Assembly (NCBI RefSeq): GCF_008932245.1
Contig: NZ_CP034910.1
Location: 62,001-126,000 of the forward strand
Direction of reading: 5' to 3'
Source: Sinorhizobium alkalisoli
Lineage (GTDB): Bacteria > Pseudomonadota > Alphaproteobacteria > Rhizobiales > Rhizobiaceae
Length of the DNA stretch: 64,000 bases
A model generated the notes under the pieces. The model did no database searches. It had not been told where the DNA came from and was given only the letters and a program-made list of their open reading frames with translations. How positions within the stretch are numbered: position 1 is the stretch's first letter; every line of letters begins with the position of its first letter. Positions 26,726-36,200 of this stretch are shown here, one piece after another. Both the position numbers and the translations under genes were made by a program.

Positions 26726-27808
26726 TCAGTTTTCGAATCGCTTGCCGATCTTCTCCACGTTCTCCTTGGTCACGAGCTGCGCACGCGTATCGAGGTTCGC
26801 AGCGGAGATGCCGCGGTCGATCTGCAGGTAAAGTTGCATGACGGGCCAGAAGCCCTGCAGGAAAGGCTGCTGTCCGAGCGAGCCCGTCAGGTTGCCTGCG
26901 ACAATGCCTTCCTGCTGTGCCGGACCAAGATCGAAGCCAAAGGCGCAAAAGTTGTTCGTCCAGCCCATCTGCTCGACCGCCTTGACGAGCGGCGGCGTGA
27001 AGACGTTATTAGCCGTGAAGGCGCCGACCACGTCGCCGCGCGACTCGAACAGCGAGACGAGCGCATTGACCGGATCGTTCGGGTTCGTATCGATGCCGAC
27101 ATTCTCCGGACCGGCGTCGACCTTGAAGGCCTCGAGCTTACCGGCGTCCTTCAGGGTCTTGACGATCGCGTTGAAGGCGGCCGTCACGCGGTTGTTCACC
27201 TCGATATTGCCCATCGCCGTCGACGACGGCAGCAGAATCGAGCCGCTGGTCTTGCCGCTGTCGAGCACGCATTTCGCCAGCGCTTCGCCGCCGATCGCGG
27301 CGGCCGAGGCATCCTGACCGGTATGGCTGATGTTGCTGCGATTGAGCAGCGTGTCATCGTAGGAGTTGGTCGTCGCAACCGGAATGCCGGCGGCTTCCGC
27401 CGCCTTGACGATGTCGTTATAGGCGCCGACCTGCGGCGTCGTCATGATGATGCCGTCGATCTTGGGGTCGCGAACGATCTGGTTCAGGATCTCGATCTCG
27501 CGTGCCGGGTCGTCCACCGGCGATTCCGAGCCGAGCAGCAAAATATCGGCGCCGATCATGTTACCAGCCATCTTGGCGCCGACATAGACCGGGTCGAAGA
27601 AGCCGTTGCCGGCTGTGTGGGTGACGATCGCGAAGGTCAGATGACCGTCGGCAGAATGGAAGTCCTTCGTTTCGGGGGCCTCCTTGGCCGCCTCCTCGAA
27701 ATCATAACCGCCGACCGCCCTTTCGACGCTGCCGGATTGTGCGAATGCGTATGTGAAGCCAAGTGATAGGGCCGCGGCCGACACCGCGGAGAGCAAAATT
27801 CGCCTCAT
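26726..27808 (-). CDS. Sugar ABC transporter, periplasmic binding protein (RbsB-like)
   Basis: 360 residues with a signal peptide ending FTYAFA|Q. Type-I periplasmic fold: HLTFAIVTHTAGNGFFDPVYVGAKMA, IDGIIMTTPQVGAYND and VVGAFTANNVFTPPLV. First gene of the three-gene importer with the fused permease and single-domain ATPase. ATG 27808 has GGAGGAGGA upstream. The ligand is probably a monosaccharide; not further readable. Confidence 0.88.
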   Translation of the reverse strand: MRRILLSAVSAAALSLGFTYAFAQSGSVERAVGGYDFEEAAKEAPETKDFHSADGHLTFAIVTHTAGNGFFDPVYVGAKMAGNMIGADILLLGSESPVDDPAREIEILNQIVRDPKIDGIIMTTPQVGAYNDIVKAAEAAGIPVATTNSYDDTLLNRSNISHTGQDASAAAIGGEALAKCVLDSGKTSGSILLPSSTAMGNIEVNNRVTAAFNAIVKTLKDAGKLEAFKVDAGPENVGIDTNPNDPVNALVSLFESRGDVVGAFTANNVFTPPLVKAVEQMGWTNNFCAFGFDLGPAQQEGIVAGNLTGSLGQQPFLQGFWPVMQLYLQIDRGISAANLDTRAQLVTKENVEKIGKRFEN

Positions 27809-27927
27809 GATTGGTTCCTCCTCCTGCCAGGGCGAGCCATTCGGGCGCGTTTGCCGAGAGAAGCGCCGAAGGCTTCCTCCCATTCGTTTGATTTCTTGAG
27901 CGACTCCGGTGCATCCGGGATCGTCGT

Positions 27928-29568
27928 CTAAAACTCGATGTCGAGGTTATCCTCATGGTCATGGTGGCCCGGAAGTTCCGGCGGTGGGGGGCCCGGCACT
28001 TCGGCCACCATTGCCTCCGTCATGATCATCAACCCGGCAACGGACGCGGCACCCTGAAGCGCCGTGCGCACCACCTTCACCGGATCGATTACGCCCGCGG
28101 CCACCAGATCGCGGAACGTTCCGGTCTGCGCGTCATAGCCGGCGCCGTAATCATCCGATTGCAGGATCCTGGCGGCGACCAGCGAGCCGTCTTCACCGGC
28201 ATTGGCCGCGATGTACTTCGCCGGCCACGCGATCGCTTCCCTCACGATACCGATCCCCGCCTGCTGGTCGGCATTGTCGACCTTGAGTGTCCTCAGCGCC
28301 TCGCTCGCTCGCAATAGGGCGACGCCGCCGCCCGGCAGGAGTCCCTCCTCGACGGCTGCGCGGGTGGCGTGCACGGCGTTGCGGACGCGGTCCTTCTTCT
28401 CCCGCAGCTCCGACTCGGTCGCGCCACCAACCCGGAGGACGGCGATCCCGGACGAGAGCCTCGCCAACCGCTCCTCGAGCTTGTCGCGGTCGAAATCCTC
28501 GGTGGCGCGCTCGATCTGCGCCTTGATGGCAGCGACGCGCGTCGCGATTTCCGCCCGCGAACCGCCGCCCTCGGCGATCGTCGTATTCTCCTTGTCGATC
28601 TTGATCTTCCCCGCCCGACCAAGGCATTCGAGCGGCATGGTCTCGAGCTTGAGGCCGATATCCTCCGAAACCACCGTTCCCCCGGTTACAAGCGCGATGT
28701 CCTGCAGGATGGCCTTGCGCAGTTCGCCAAAGGCCGGCGCCTTGACGGCCGCGATTTTGAGGCCGCCGCGGAGCCGATTGACGATCAGCGTGGCCCTGAC
28801 CTCCGGTTCTACGTCTTCGGCGATAATGAGCAGCGGTTTGTCGGCCTCCATCACCTTTTCGAGGAGCGGCAGTATCTCGTTGAGGCTTGCAAGCTTGCGA
28901 TCGCAGACGAGGACGAAAGCATCCTCCATCTCCACCTGCATCTTGCGCCTGTCGGTGACGAAATGGGGAGAAATGTAGCTGCGGTCGAACTGGATGCCGG
29001 TCGTCACTTCGCACTCGGTCTCCAGCGAGCGGCCCTCCTCGACCATGATGACGCCGTCCGTGCCGACCTTCGCCATCGCATCGGCGATGATGCGGCCGAT
29101 CTCCCGGTCTCCGTTGGCCGAGTTCGTGGCAACCTGCTCGATCTCGGCATTCGAGGCAACGGGCCTTGCATTCCGGCGCAACTCGGACAGAACGGCCTCG
29201 ACGCCGCGATCGATGCCGCGCTTGATGTCCATCGGGTTCATGCCGGCGGCAACCGCCCGCACGCCGCCTCGCAAGATCGAATCGGCAAGAACGACCGCCG
29301 TCGTCGTTCCGTCCCCGGCCAGATAGGAGGTCTTGATCGCGACTTGGCGCAAGAGCTGAATCCCCATCTCCTCGAACCTATCTTCCAGATCGACCTCCCG
29401 CGCGACCGTTACGCCGTCCTTGGTGATCTTGGTGCCAAAGGAACGGTTGATGGCGACGTTCCGGCCGCGCGGCCCAAGGGTGACGCCGACGGCGTGCGCG
29501 AGGGTGTCGACACCATTGAGCATGCTGTCGCGCGCGCCGAAGGCGAGCTTGATGTTCTTTGCGGTCAT
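27928..29568 (-). CDS. groEL: GroEL paralogue with divergent His/Asp-rich tail
   Basis: 546 residues of the 60-kDa chaperonin family. The ATP site is intact ([30 protein letters not shown] with the catalytic Asp, and [16 protein letters not shown]). The tail differs: instead of Gly-Gly-Met repeats it ends in [21 protein letters not shown]. No groES adjoins it and no CIRCE element was seen. It lies 44 bases after the Sco gene on the same strand and is probably cotranscribed, suggesting a dedicated client in the respiratory cluster. ATG 29568 has AGGGAGGA upstream. Confidence 0.93.
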   Translation of the reverse strand: MTAKNIKLAFGARDSMLNGVDTLAHAVGVTLGPRGRNVAINRSFGTKITKDGVTVAREVDLEDRFEEMGIQLLRQVAIKTSYLAGDGTTTAVVLADSILRGGVRAVAAGMNPMDIKRGIDRGVEAVLSELRRNARPVASNAEIEQVATNSANGDREIGRIIADAMAKVGTDGVIMVEEGRSLETECEVTTGIQFDRSYISPHFVTDRRKMQVEMEDAFVLVCDRKLASLNEILPLLEKVMEADKPLLIIAEDVEPEVRATLIVNRLRGGLKIAAVKAPAFGELRKAILQDIALVTGGTVVSEDIGLKLETMPLECLGRAGKIKIDKENTTIAEGGGSRAEIATRVAAIKAQIERATEDFDRDKLEERLARLSSGIAVLRVGGATESELREKKDRVRNAVHATRAAVEEGLLPGGGVALLRASEALRTLKVDNADQQAGIGIVREAIAWPAKYIAANAGEDGSLVAARILQSDDYGAGYDAQTGTFRDLVAAGVIDPVKVVRTALQGAASVAGLMIMTEAMVAEVPGPPPPELPGHHDHEDNLDIEF

Positions 29569-29612
29569 ATTGTCCTCCCTTGCCTGCTCCACCAGCAGCT
29601 GCGGCCCATGCC

Positions 29613-30218
29613 CTATTTTGTCTGCGCGATCAGGCGCCGCAATGTGTCCGCGATCTCATCCCCGGAGGCGCCTCCCTCCAGGCCGCGCACAAACTTGCCC
29701 TGCGGGTCCATGACGTAGATGTAGGTGCTGTGATCGATAAGATGGTCGCCGTGATGTCCCGAGCCGTGCCGCTCGCTGTAGGCGCCGTATTCCCGCGCGG
29801 CTGCAGTAAGCTGCTGCGGACTGCCACTCAAACCCATGATGCGCGGATCGATGGCGCGGGTATACTGCCCAATCACGTCGGGAGTGTCGCGTTTGGGATC
29901 GACGGTGATGAAGATCGGCTGGACCGCCTTGCCCTCTTCACCGAGCCTGTCGAGCGCGATCGCCATCTCGCTCAGCGTCGTCGGGCAGATGTCCGGGCAA
30001 TAAGTATAGCCGAAGAAGACCAGCATCCATTTGCCGCGGAAGTCTGAATCGGTGACGGTATTTCCATCCGGCGCGACCAGGCTGAACGGCCCGCCGACCG
30101 TCACCGGGGAAGCGGCGAAAACGGGCAGTGCCGCGGCGAACGACGCCGCTGTGACGAAGCCGAAGAAGATCGCGCGGGGAAAGACCGATGCTCGACGACG
30201 GCCGTTCAGTCCCTCCAT
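29613..30218 (-). CDS. SCO1/SenC copper chaperone for oxidase assembly
   Basis: 201 residues with an N-terminal membrane anchor or signal ([20 protein letters not shown]). The thioredoxin-like domain carries the Cu-binding CPDICPTT (C-x3-C), VDPKRDTP and the distal His in [10 protein letters not shown]. Sco proteins deliver copper to cytochrome oxidases or reduce the cysteines of their sites. It is divergent from the cupredoxin/oxidase gene row and immediately upstream of the GroEL paralogue. Confidence 0.92.
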   Translation of the reverse strand: MEGLNGRRRASVFPRAIFFGFVTAASFAAALPVFAASPVTVGGPFSLVAPDGNTVTDSDFRGKWMLVFFGYTYCPDICPTTLSEMAIALDRLGEEGKAVQPIFITVDPKRDTPDVIGQYTRAIDPRIMGLSGSPQQLTAAAREYGAYSERHGSGHHGDHLIDHSTYIYVMDPQGKFVRGLEGGASGDEIADTLRRLIAQTK

Positions 30219-30402
30219 CCCGTGCCTCCTTCCGGCGAAGCAGACATCGCCGTTGCGCCGTCAAGGCCAACGGCTGCATCGCGAGGCTGGCGGGTTGGAC
30301 CGAAACCGGTATTACAAGAGAGTCAATGAGATTACCGCGATCGAGCGTTCCGGCCGGCCTACCAGCACGCCAGCCCCACCGAATTCGCATTTTCGGCTTG
30401 AT

Positions 30403-30419
30403 ATTAGAATCATTCTGAA
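30403..30419. promoter_or_regulatory. Irr-type iron control element candidate
   Basis: ATTAGAATCATTCTGAA contains the perfect palindrome AGAAT-C-ATTCT and resembles the rhizobial Irr box/ICE (TTTAGAA-N3-TTCTAAA). It is 38 bases upstream of the cupredoxin-like gene in the divergent region with sco. Recognised by eye only. Confidence 0.45.
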
Positions 30420-30457
30420 CAAGAATGCAACTTTCCTTTGAGGAGGGAGGCTTTGCT

Positions 30458-31174
30458 GTGGGAAAGCGCCGCTTCTTCTTGGAGTTTCTCGTTACCGCAA
30501 CCGTGACGATCGCATCCCCGGCCCTTGCTTACGACGTAAGTGCCGTGAGCGGAGGAGGGTCGATCGAGGGCACGATCGTCTATCGCGGCAACGTTCCGAT
30601 GAAAACGATCATCCCGACCAAGGACGTCGAGGTTTGCGGCCAACCGCGCGAGGATCCGCTGATCCGCGTCGATGCGAACCAGGCGGTTGAAAGCGCGGTT
30701 GTCTATCTCGTCGATGTGGCATCCGGCAAGGATTGGCCGGAGCCCGGCAAGACACCCGAACTCGACAACGAGAAATGCCGTTTCGTGCCCGAGGTTCAGG
30801 TGATCGCGCCAGGGCCGCTTGACGTCATCAATTCCGACCCGGTGCTGCACAATACGCATGGCTATTACGGCAGGCGCACGGCCTTTAACCTGGCCTTGCC
30901 GAACCAGGGCCAGCGCATCCCCACCGAGCTACCCCGTCCAGGCACCGTCCGCATCGATTGCGACGCCCACGGCTGGATGGAGGGCTGGATCTACGTCGTG
31001 GACAATCCATACTACGCCGTGACCGGCCCCGACGGAAAATTCTCGATAACGGACATTCCCCCCGGCGAGTACAAGCTCGTCGCCGTACAGCCATTCACCG
31101 GGCCGACGGAAATGTCCGTCAGCGTTGAGGGTGGAAAGGCCACAACGCTCGATATCGAGCTGAAGAAGCAATAG
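30458..31174 (+). CDS. Exported cupredoxin-like protein with carboxypeptidase-regulatory-like C-terminus
   Basis: 238 residues. Signal peptide ends near ASPALA|Y. The middle part looks like a type-1 copper domain: His131 in VLHNTHGYYG, then Cys168-x2-His171-x2-Met174 in the CDAHGWM segment, matching the clustered C-H-M copper ligands of cupredoxins. Residues about 188-238 (GKFSITDIPPGEYKLVAV) form a CarboxypepD_reg-like sandwich. Start GTG 30458 is chosen because AGGAGGGAGG lies 7 bases upstream; ATG 30425 precedes that site. First gene of the plus-strand respiratory row, possibly an electron carrier or copper store. Confidence 0.7.
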   Translation: MGKRRFFLEFLVTATVTIASPALAYDVSAVSGGGSIEGTIVYRGNVPMKTIIPTKDVEVCGQPREDPLIRVDANQAVESAVVYLVDVASGKDWPEPGKTPELDNEKCRFVPEVQVIAPGPLDVINSDPVLHNTHGYYGRRTAFNLALPNQGQRIPTELPRPGTVRIDCDAHGWMEGWIYVVDNPYYAVTGPDGKFSITDIPPGEYKLVAVQPFTGPTEMSVSVEGGKATTLDIELKKQ

Positions 31175-31273
31175 TACCCGAGTAAAGAAGAACAATAAAA
31201 GTTACGACGTGGCCCGCGCCATGTCTGCCTCTGTGGGGCCGAGCCCTTCTTTCGGCCGAGAGGAGGAAACGTC

Positions 31274-32410
31274 ATGTCTGACGAACTTGATCGCATTCGT
31301 CGCGAAATGCATTCCGTATTGCAGCCCGAAGGGGTTCGCCCCGACGATACGCTGAAAATCACCCGCCGCACCTTCATCCACGGATCGCTGATCTTCGGCG
31401 CGGCCACTGTCGGCCAGACCTTCGCGTGGTGGCCGCTGCTCAACACGCTCGACATCGCGCATGCCGCCGAGGCGCCGTTCAAATTCGCCTGGATTTCAGA
31501 CACCCATCTCTATCCGAGATCGCTGAACACCCGCTTCGTAGACAAGGTCGTGCGTGCGGCGCAGGAGGTCCAGGCAATGGATCCGCCGGCGGATTTCCTG
31601 ATCTTCGGCGGCGACCTCGCCCAGCTCGGCAAGATCGAGGAGCTCGAGCTCGGCGTCGACCTGCTGAAAGACATCACGGTCCCGAAACATTATATCCCCG
31701 GCGAGCACGACTGGTATCTCGACATGGGCAAGAAATGGGGCGAGCTGTTCGGGCAGCCCAATTGGACCTTCGACCACAAGGGCGTGCGCTTCATCGGCCT
31801 CGACACGGTCAGCCGCGCACCGGACTACTGGACGGCAAAGAACATGACGCCGGAGGAGCGCATGGGCCATATGGCCACGCTCGACGGCACGGTCGCCGGG
31901 CCCTGGGCCGGTGTCGGGCGCGACCAGCTCGATTGGATGGAAAAGACGCTGGCCGACTGGGACAAGGACCGGCCCGTGATTATCTTCAGCCACAATCCGC
32001 TCTACGAATATTATCCGCCGTGGAATTTCTGGGTGCGCGACTGGCGCCAGGTGCATGAGGTGTTGAGACCGTACACCAAGGTCACCAACATTCACGGGCA
32101 TGTGCATCAGGTGCTCTACAACGAGATCGGAACGTTGCGGTCGATCGGCATGCTGGCGACCTCCTGGCCGTGGCCCTATGCGCCGGAAGGCGTGCCCAAA
32201 CTGACCAAGCCGATGATCCGTGTAGACCCCGGCGATCCCTTCGACGGCGTCGGCTGGAGCAAAATCGACGTGGCGGCGACCGACGAGGTGAACACGGAAT
32301 ATGTGATGTGGGGCCGCAAGGAAGTCTTCGTCCAGTCCGCCGCGGACTACGACAAACATGTTTCGGAGGTTATCCGTCCGAGGATCGCCGACAATATGTG
32401 GCCGTACTAG
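31274..32410 (+). CDS. Tat-exported metallophosphoesterase
   Basis: 378 residues. A twin-arginine signal (ITRRTFIHG near residue 36) is unusually far in, after a 33-residue N-terminal stretch. Calcineurin-like metal motifs are in order: WISDTHLY (D-x-H), FGGDLAQ (G-D), GEHDWY (G-N/E-H-D), FSHNPLY and GHVHQ. A dinuclear metal site is therefore complete. Substrate unknown. It lies between the cupredoxin-like and cytochrome c genes with gaps of about 100-130 bases. A folded, metallated enzyme exported by Tat fits the periplasmic theme of the cluster. Confidence 0.85.
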   Translation: MSDELDRIRREMHSVLQPEGVRPDDTLKITRRTFIHGSLIFGAATVGQTFAWWPLLNTLDIAHAAEAPFKFAWISDTHLYPRSLNTRFVDKVVRAAQEVQAMDPPADFLIFGGDLAQLGKIEELELGVDLLKDITVPKHYIPGEHDWYLDMGKKWGELFGQPNWTFDHKGVRFIGLDTVSRAPDYWTAKNMTPEERMGHMATLDGTVAGPWAGVGRDQLDWMEKTLADWDKDRPVIIFSHNPLYEYYPPWNFWVRDWRQVHEVLRPYTKVTNIHGHVHQVLYNEIGTLRSIGMLATSWPWPYAPEGVPKLTKPMIRVDPGDPFDGVGWSKIDVAATDEVNTEYVMWGRKEVFVQSAADYDKHVSEVIRPRIADNMWPY

Positions 32411-32486
32411 GGCGCGCCGCATTTCAGGGCGGGGAGAGCAGGAAGCTGCGCCCCCGCCCTGTCCCATGGGAATCGATCGCGCTCGT

Positions 32487-32513
32487 GATTTTGGAGCGAT
32501 CTGATCCAAAATC
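32487..32513. repeat. Intergenic hairpin of dispersed type
   Basis: GATTTTGGA and TCCAAAATC flank a 9-base loop in the gap before the cytochrome c gene. This type of hairpin is common between rhizobial genes. Confidence 0.5.
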
Positions 32514-32539
32514 GTCGCGATCTCAGCGGAGGAATGGTC

Positions 32540-33010
32540 ATGACAACCCGCTCGAAGTTCCGCTTGTCACTGCGGCGTTTCGCCTTGCTTGGGGGGATCG
32601 CCATTGCCGCCATTGTCGCAGGGCCGAGCGGCGCCCACAAGGATCCGGTGACGCCGGAGCAGTTGAAGGCTTACGAGGCCGTCTTCATGGAACAGGTGAG
32701 GAAGGGCGATCTTCTCTTCCATGGCGACCAGGCGATGGCCGAGCAGTTGGGCGTTGCCGAAGACCTTTCGAAGACCGGCATGGCATGCGCGATGTGCCAT
32801 CCGATGGCGTCGGACACGCATCCGCAATCCTTCCCGAAATTCCAGGCCCAGATGGCCAAATTCGCCACGCTGCGCGACATGATCAACTGGTGCATCGAGA
32901 AACCGAACCAGGGCGTGAAGATCGATCCGGAATCGGAGGCAATGAAGGCGCTCGAAGCCTACATCACCTGGTCCAACACCGGCTCGGTGCTGCAACCGGG
33001 CAAATTCTGA
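32540..33010 (+). CDS. Exported mono-heme cytochrome c
   Basis: 156 residues with an N-terminal signal (LRRFALLGGIAIAAIVAGPSGA). A single heme site C-A-M-C-H lies near residue 90, with possible Met ligands in the following HPMASDTH segment. ATG 32540 is preferred to 32534 because the ribosome site GCGGAGGA would be too close to the latter. Likely a periplasmic electron donor to the oxidase encoded next. It does not match a named c-type family that I recognise. Confidence 0.78.
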   Translation: MTTRSKFRLSLRRFALLGGIAIAAIVAGPSGAHKDPVTPEQLKAYEAVFMEQVRKGDLLFHGDQAMAEQLGVAEDLSKTGMACAMCHPMASDTHPQSFPKFQAQMAKFATLRDMINWCIEKPNQGVKIDPESEAMKALEAYITWSNTGSVLQPGKF

Positions 33011-33102
33011 AACCCGCCCCGCGGGCCTGATCGACTTACGAGGGGCATGGGCGAGATGGCCGGCATCGGCAGCCCGGCCGGCATGATGAGGGGAGGGATG
33101 TC

Positions 33103-34548
33103 TTGGCGGAGACGGGCACCGTGTTGCGTGGCAGGTTCGCCGGCGTCGACCTGGACGCTCTGGTCGAATGGTCGGCCGTGCGCACCTGGCTCTACTGGGG
33201 CATGTTCTGGCTCATGGTGACGCCCTCCGTCGGCGTCGCGATCTCGGGCCTCTTCACCTTCCCGGACTATCTCGGCACCGGCAATATCGAACTGACCTTC
33301 GGCCGTCTGCGCCCGGTGCATGTCAATGGCGTCATCTTCGGCGCCTTCTCGGCGTTGTTCATCGGCGAATGCTACTATCTCGTGCCGCGTCTCTGCGGCG
33401 TGCGAGTGCCTTGGCCGCAATTGGGCGTACCGTTGGCCTGGCTCTGGAATGTCGCGCTAGCGGCCGCGCTCGTCTCTCTCGCCTTTGGCGAGAATCATGG
33501 CCTGGAAGCAGGGGAGCTGCCGCTCTTCGCCGAAATCCCGATCTTCGCCGTCGTGGCGATCGCCACCCTGCAATTCTTGACCGCCATCGCCCGGCGGTTG
33601 GAGCCGCCGCTTTACGTCGCGCTCTGGTATCTGATCGGCGCCTTCATCTGGACGACGATGAACCTCGTTCTCGGCAGTTTCATCCTGCCCTACACGATCG
33701 CCGGAATCAACAGCGCAGCCTTTCACGGCCTTTACATCCACTACATCGTCGGCCTGTGGCTGACGCCGGCCGGCTATGTGCTCATCTATTACTTCCTTCC
33801 GATCAGCGCCGGCAATCCGCTCTTTTCGCACAAGCTTTCGCTGGTCGGCTTCTGGTCTCTGGCTCTCTTCTATCCGTTCGTCGGCATCCATCATTATCTC
33901 TTCAGCCCGATCGCCGACTGGGCCGAGACGATCGCCATCGTCACCTCGATGCTGCTGATCATTCCCGTGTGGACGGTGCTCGTGAACTTCTTCGGCACCA
34001 TGATGGGCAAGTGGCACGAATTCGGCCGCAACCTACCCGCCAAGTTCCTGATCATGGGCTCGATCATGTATCTCATCGGCTGCTTCCAGGGCTCCACGGA
34101 GGCGCTGCGCAGCATCCAGCAGCCGACGCATTTTACCGATTTCGTCATCTCGCATTCGCACCTGACCGTCTTCGGAACCTTCGTCGTCTGGGCGATGGGC
34201 GGCCTGATCTATGTCTGGCCGCGTGTCTGGGGCCGTGAGCTCTGGTCTTTCCGCATGGGCAATTGGTCGTTCTGGCTGATCACCGTCGGCATCTCAACCA
34301 TGGGGCTGGTACTGACCGCCGGCGGCCTGCAGCAGGGCTTCCAATGGATGAGCGGTGTCGAATGGCTGGATACGGTTGTGCCGATGAAGCCCTATTGGTT
34401 CGTGCGCACGCTTTCCGGCATTAGCATGGATATCGGCATGTCGCTGCTGGTCATCAACCTGATGCTGACGGCGCTCCGTGAGCCCGTCACCGAGAGACGA
34501 ACCGCCTTGCGGCCGGGTGCCGAGCCTGCCGGGGAGCCTGCCGAATGA
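33103..34548 (+). CDS. cbb3-type cytochrome oxidase subunit I (CcoN-like, divergent)
   Basis: 481 residues, about 12 membrane helices. It reduces oxygen at a heme b3-CuB centre. Visible ligands are His73 (PVHVNG), His213, His263-His264 with Tyr257 six residues before, and His351/His353 (ISHSHL). The spacing of Tyr257, His213 and His263/264 equals that of the CuB ligands and cross-linked Tyr of Pseudomonas stutzeri CcoN, so an oxidase rather than a nitric oxide reductase is indicated. The conserved Glu of FEGPMM is Gln329 here. Start TTG 33103 is set by GGGGAGGG 5 bases upstream. Confidence 0.88.
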   Translation: MAETGTVLRGRFAGVDLDALVEWSAVRTWLYWGMFWLMVTPSVGVAISGLFTFPDYLGTGNIELTFGRLRPVHVNGVIFGAFSALFIGECYYLVPRLCGVRVPWPQLGVPLAWLWNVALAAALVSLAFGENHGLEAGELPLFAEIPIFAVVAIATLQFLTAIARRLEPPLYVALWYLIGAFIWTTMNLVLGSFILPYTIAGINSAAFHGLYIHYIVGLWLTPAGYVLIYYFLPISAGNPLFSHKLSLVGFWSLALFYPFVGIHHYLFSPIADWAETIAIVTSMLLIIPVWTVLVNFFGTMMGKWHEFGRNLPAKFLIMGSIMYLIGCFQGSTEALRSIQQPTHFTDFVISHSHLTVFGTFVVWAMGGLIYVWPRVWGRELWSFRMGNWSFWLITVGISTMGLVLTAGGLQQGFQWMSGVEWLDTVVPMKPYWFVRTLSGISMDIGMSLLVINLMLTALREPVTERRTALRPGAEPAGEPAE

Positions 34549-36197
34549 CCGCGCGGTTCGTGGCCTTGGTGGCGGGCATTGGCTTCTTCTTCCTCGCCGT
34601 GATCACGCAAGGCGTCCTGCCCTTCTTCGAGCCGTCGGCACGAACGACGCGGGTGACCTCGGTCGTGAGGACCAATCTCGGGCAACTCAAATGGATGGTC
34701 GCCGAGGCGACCGATTACACGCCCTTGCAAAAGGAGGGCCGTGCGGTCTACCTGCGCGAGGGCTGCTGGTATTGCCACTCGCAATATGTCCGCCCGGTCA
34801 CCGGCGAGACACGCCGCTGGGGCCCGGTGACCGAGGCCGGCGAATATGCCTTTGACGTGCCGCACCTTTTCGGCACGCGACGCGTCGGGCCGGACCTGAT
34901 GCGGGTCGGCTTGAAATATGGCGACGAGTGGCACCTGGCGCATTTCTGGGATCCGCGGATGGTGGTGCCGGACTCGATCATGGCTCCCTATCGCGATCTC
35001 TTCGACAGGTCGGCCGACGGCGTGCGGATTGTCGATGACGGTGCGGGCGGACGCACCCTGGAAAGAATGCCGGCGACCGAGGCCCTGTTCGACTTCGACA
35101 GCGAGACTTCGATCTCGTTGACACCGAACGCGGATGGCCTGCTTTTCGTGCCCCTCGAAGCGCGCGACAAGAAGCCGGCCATCCTGACCCCAGGCGAAGA
35201 GTTCGGCGGCGACGTCGTCAACATCGCGGCCGAGACGCAAGAGCTTCATGCCCTCATCGCCTATCTCCAGAAACTCGGCATGCGGCGCGGGAAATGGCGA
35301 GATCTGTTCGAGCCGCAGCAACTTGAGACGATCGACGTGACGCTGCCGCGGTCCGACGAGTGGATCGGCTATGGTAAGACGGTCTATGAGCGGCGCTGTC
35401 TCGGCTGCCACGGCGCCAAGGGCGACGGCAACGGGCCGGTCGCGACCTTCCTCTACAAGCAGCGGCCGCGCGATTTCACCGCCGCTGTCTTCAAGTTCAG
35501 GTTGACCAGGGAGCCGCTGCCGACCGATGGCGATCTCCTGCGCACGATCACGCGCGGCGTCCGCGGCACGGCGATGCCTGCCTGGCACGAATTGCCGATC
35601 AACGACCGCCTCGCCGTCATCCAGTACATCAAATATGAACTCGCCGTCGACCGTTCCGATCCGTCCGCACCCTACGCCTTCTTCATCGAGGAGCCGCCCG
35701 GCCCGCCGCTCATTATCGGCAAGCCGCCGCAGCCTTCTCAGCAATTGCTTGCTCGCGGCGCGGAGATCTGGCAGGCCGCGAAATGCTGGGAATGCCATGG
35801 CCAGCGCGGCAAAGGCGATGGCGAGAAGGCACCGGGCCTCAAGGATGATCTCGGTTTTCCGATGGTGCCGGCCGACCTCACCAGCGGCCAGTTCAAGTCA
35901 GGCGCAACGGTCGAGGACATGTACCGGACGATCTCGACCGGCTTGAGCGGTACGCCGATGCCATCCTACCGGAACGCTTTCCCGGACGAGGACCGCTGGG
36001 CGCTTTCCTACTACATTCTTTCGCTTTCCGCCTACAAGGATCCGCTCACGCTCGAACCGTTGAATATCAACGAGGCCGACCGCAAGGCCCTCGATGACCT
36101 GACTTTGCAGGCCCCCACGCCGGACAAGGCCTATGAGCCCGGAAGCGGCGCGGAAGTCGGCGCCGCGGGCGCGCGCCAGATCGCCCAGGGAGACTGA
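34545..36197 (+). CDS. CcoO fused to two cytochrome c domains (CcoO-CcoP-like tri-heme subunit)
   Basis: 550 residues, against about 240 for ordinary CcoO. One N-terminal membrane helix, then a typical CcoO domain with heme site C74-x2-C77-H78 (GCWYCHSQYVRPV) and the RRVGPDLMRVG and WHLAHFWDPR segments. Two further cytochrome c domains follow with C285LGCH289 and C414WECH418 and candidate Met ligands in GTAMPAWHEL and GTPMPSYRNA. These look like the two heme domains of CcoP transplanted onto CcoO. The start overlaps ccoN by ATGA. It passes electrons to the CcoN centre. Confidence 0.88.
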   Translation: MTARFVALVAGIGFFFLAVITQGVLPFFEPSARTTRVTSVVRTNLGQLKWMVAEATDYTPLQKEGRAVYLREGCWYCHSQYVRPVTGETRRWGPVTEAGEYAFDVPHLFGTRRVGPDLMRVGLKYGDEWHLAHFWDPRMVVPDSIMAPYRDLFDRSADGVRIVDDGAGGRTLERMPATEALFDFDSETSISLTPNADGLLFVPLEARDKKPAILTPGEEFGGDVVNIAAETQELHALIAYLQKLGMRRGKWRDLFEPQQLETIDVTLPRSDEWIGYGKTVYERRCLGCHGAKGDGNGPVATFLYKQRPRDFTAAVFKFRLTREPLPTDGDLLRTITRGVRGTAMPAWHELPINDRLAVIQYIKYELAVDRSDPSAPYAFFIEEPPGPPLIIGKPPQPSQQLLARGAEIWQAAKCWECHGQRGKGDGEKAPGLKDDLGFPMVPADLTSGQFKSGATVEDMYRTISTGLSGTPMPSYRNAFPDEDRWALSYYILSLSAYKDPLTLEPLNINEADRKALDDLTLQAPTPDKAYEPGSGAEVGAAGARQIAQGD

Positions 36198-36200
36198 ACG

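Noticed and set aside
29569..29612. CIRCE element before groEL
   Set aside because: The 44-base gap after the sco gene has no TTAGCACTC-N9-GAGTGCTAA-like sequence.
28369..29718. Open frame of about 449 codons opposite groEL
   Set aside because: Shadow of the GroEL gene, whose protein is unmistakable.
30398..30414. Possible FNR/FixK anaerobox before the cupredoxin gene
   Set aside because: TTGAT and ATCAT half-sites are present but separated by six bases instead of four, and the second half-site is imperfect. The Irr-like reading fits better.
33103..34548. Nitric oxide reductase (NorB) instead of oxidase
   Set aside because: The CuB-linked Tyr257 and the CcoO-type partner are present, which points to an oxygen-reducing cbb3 enzyme.
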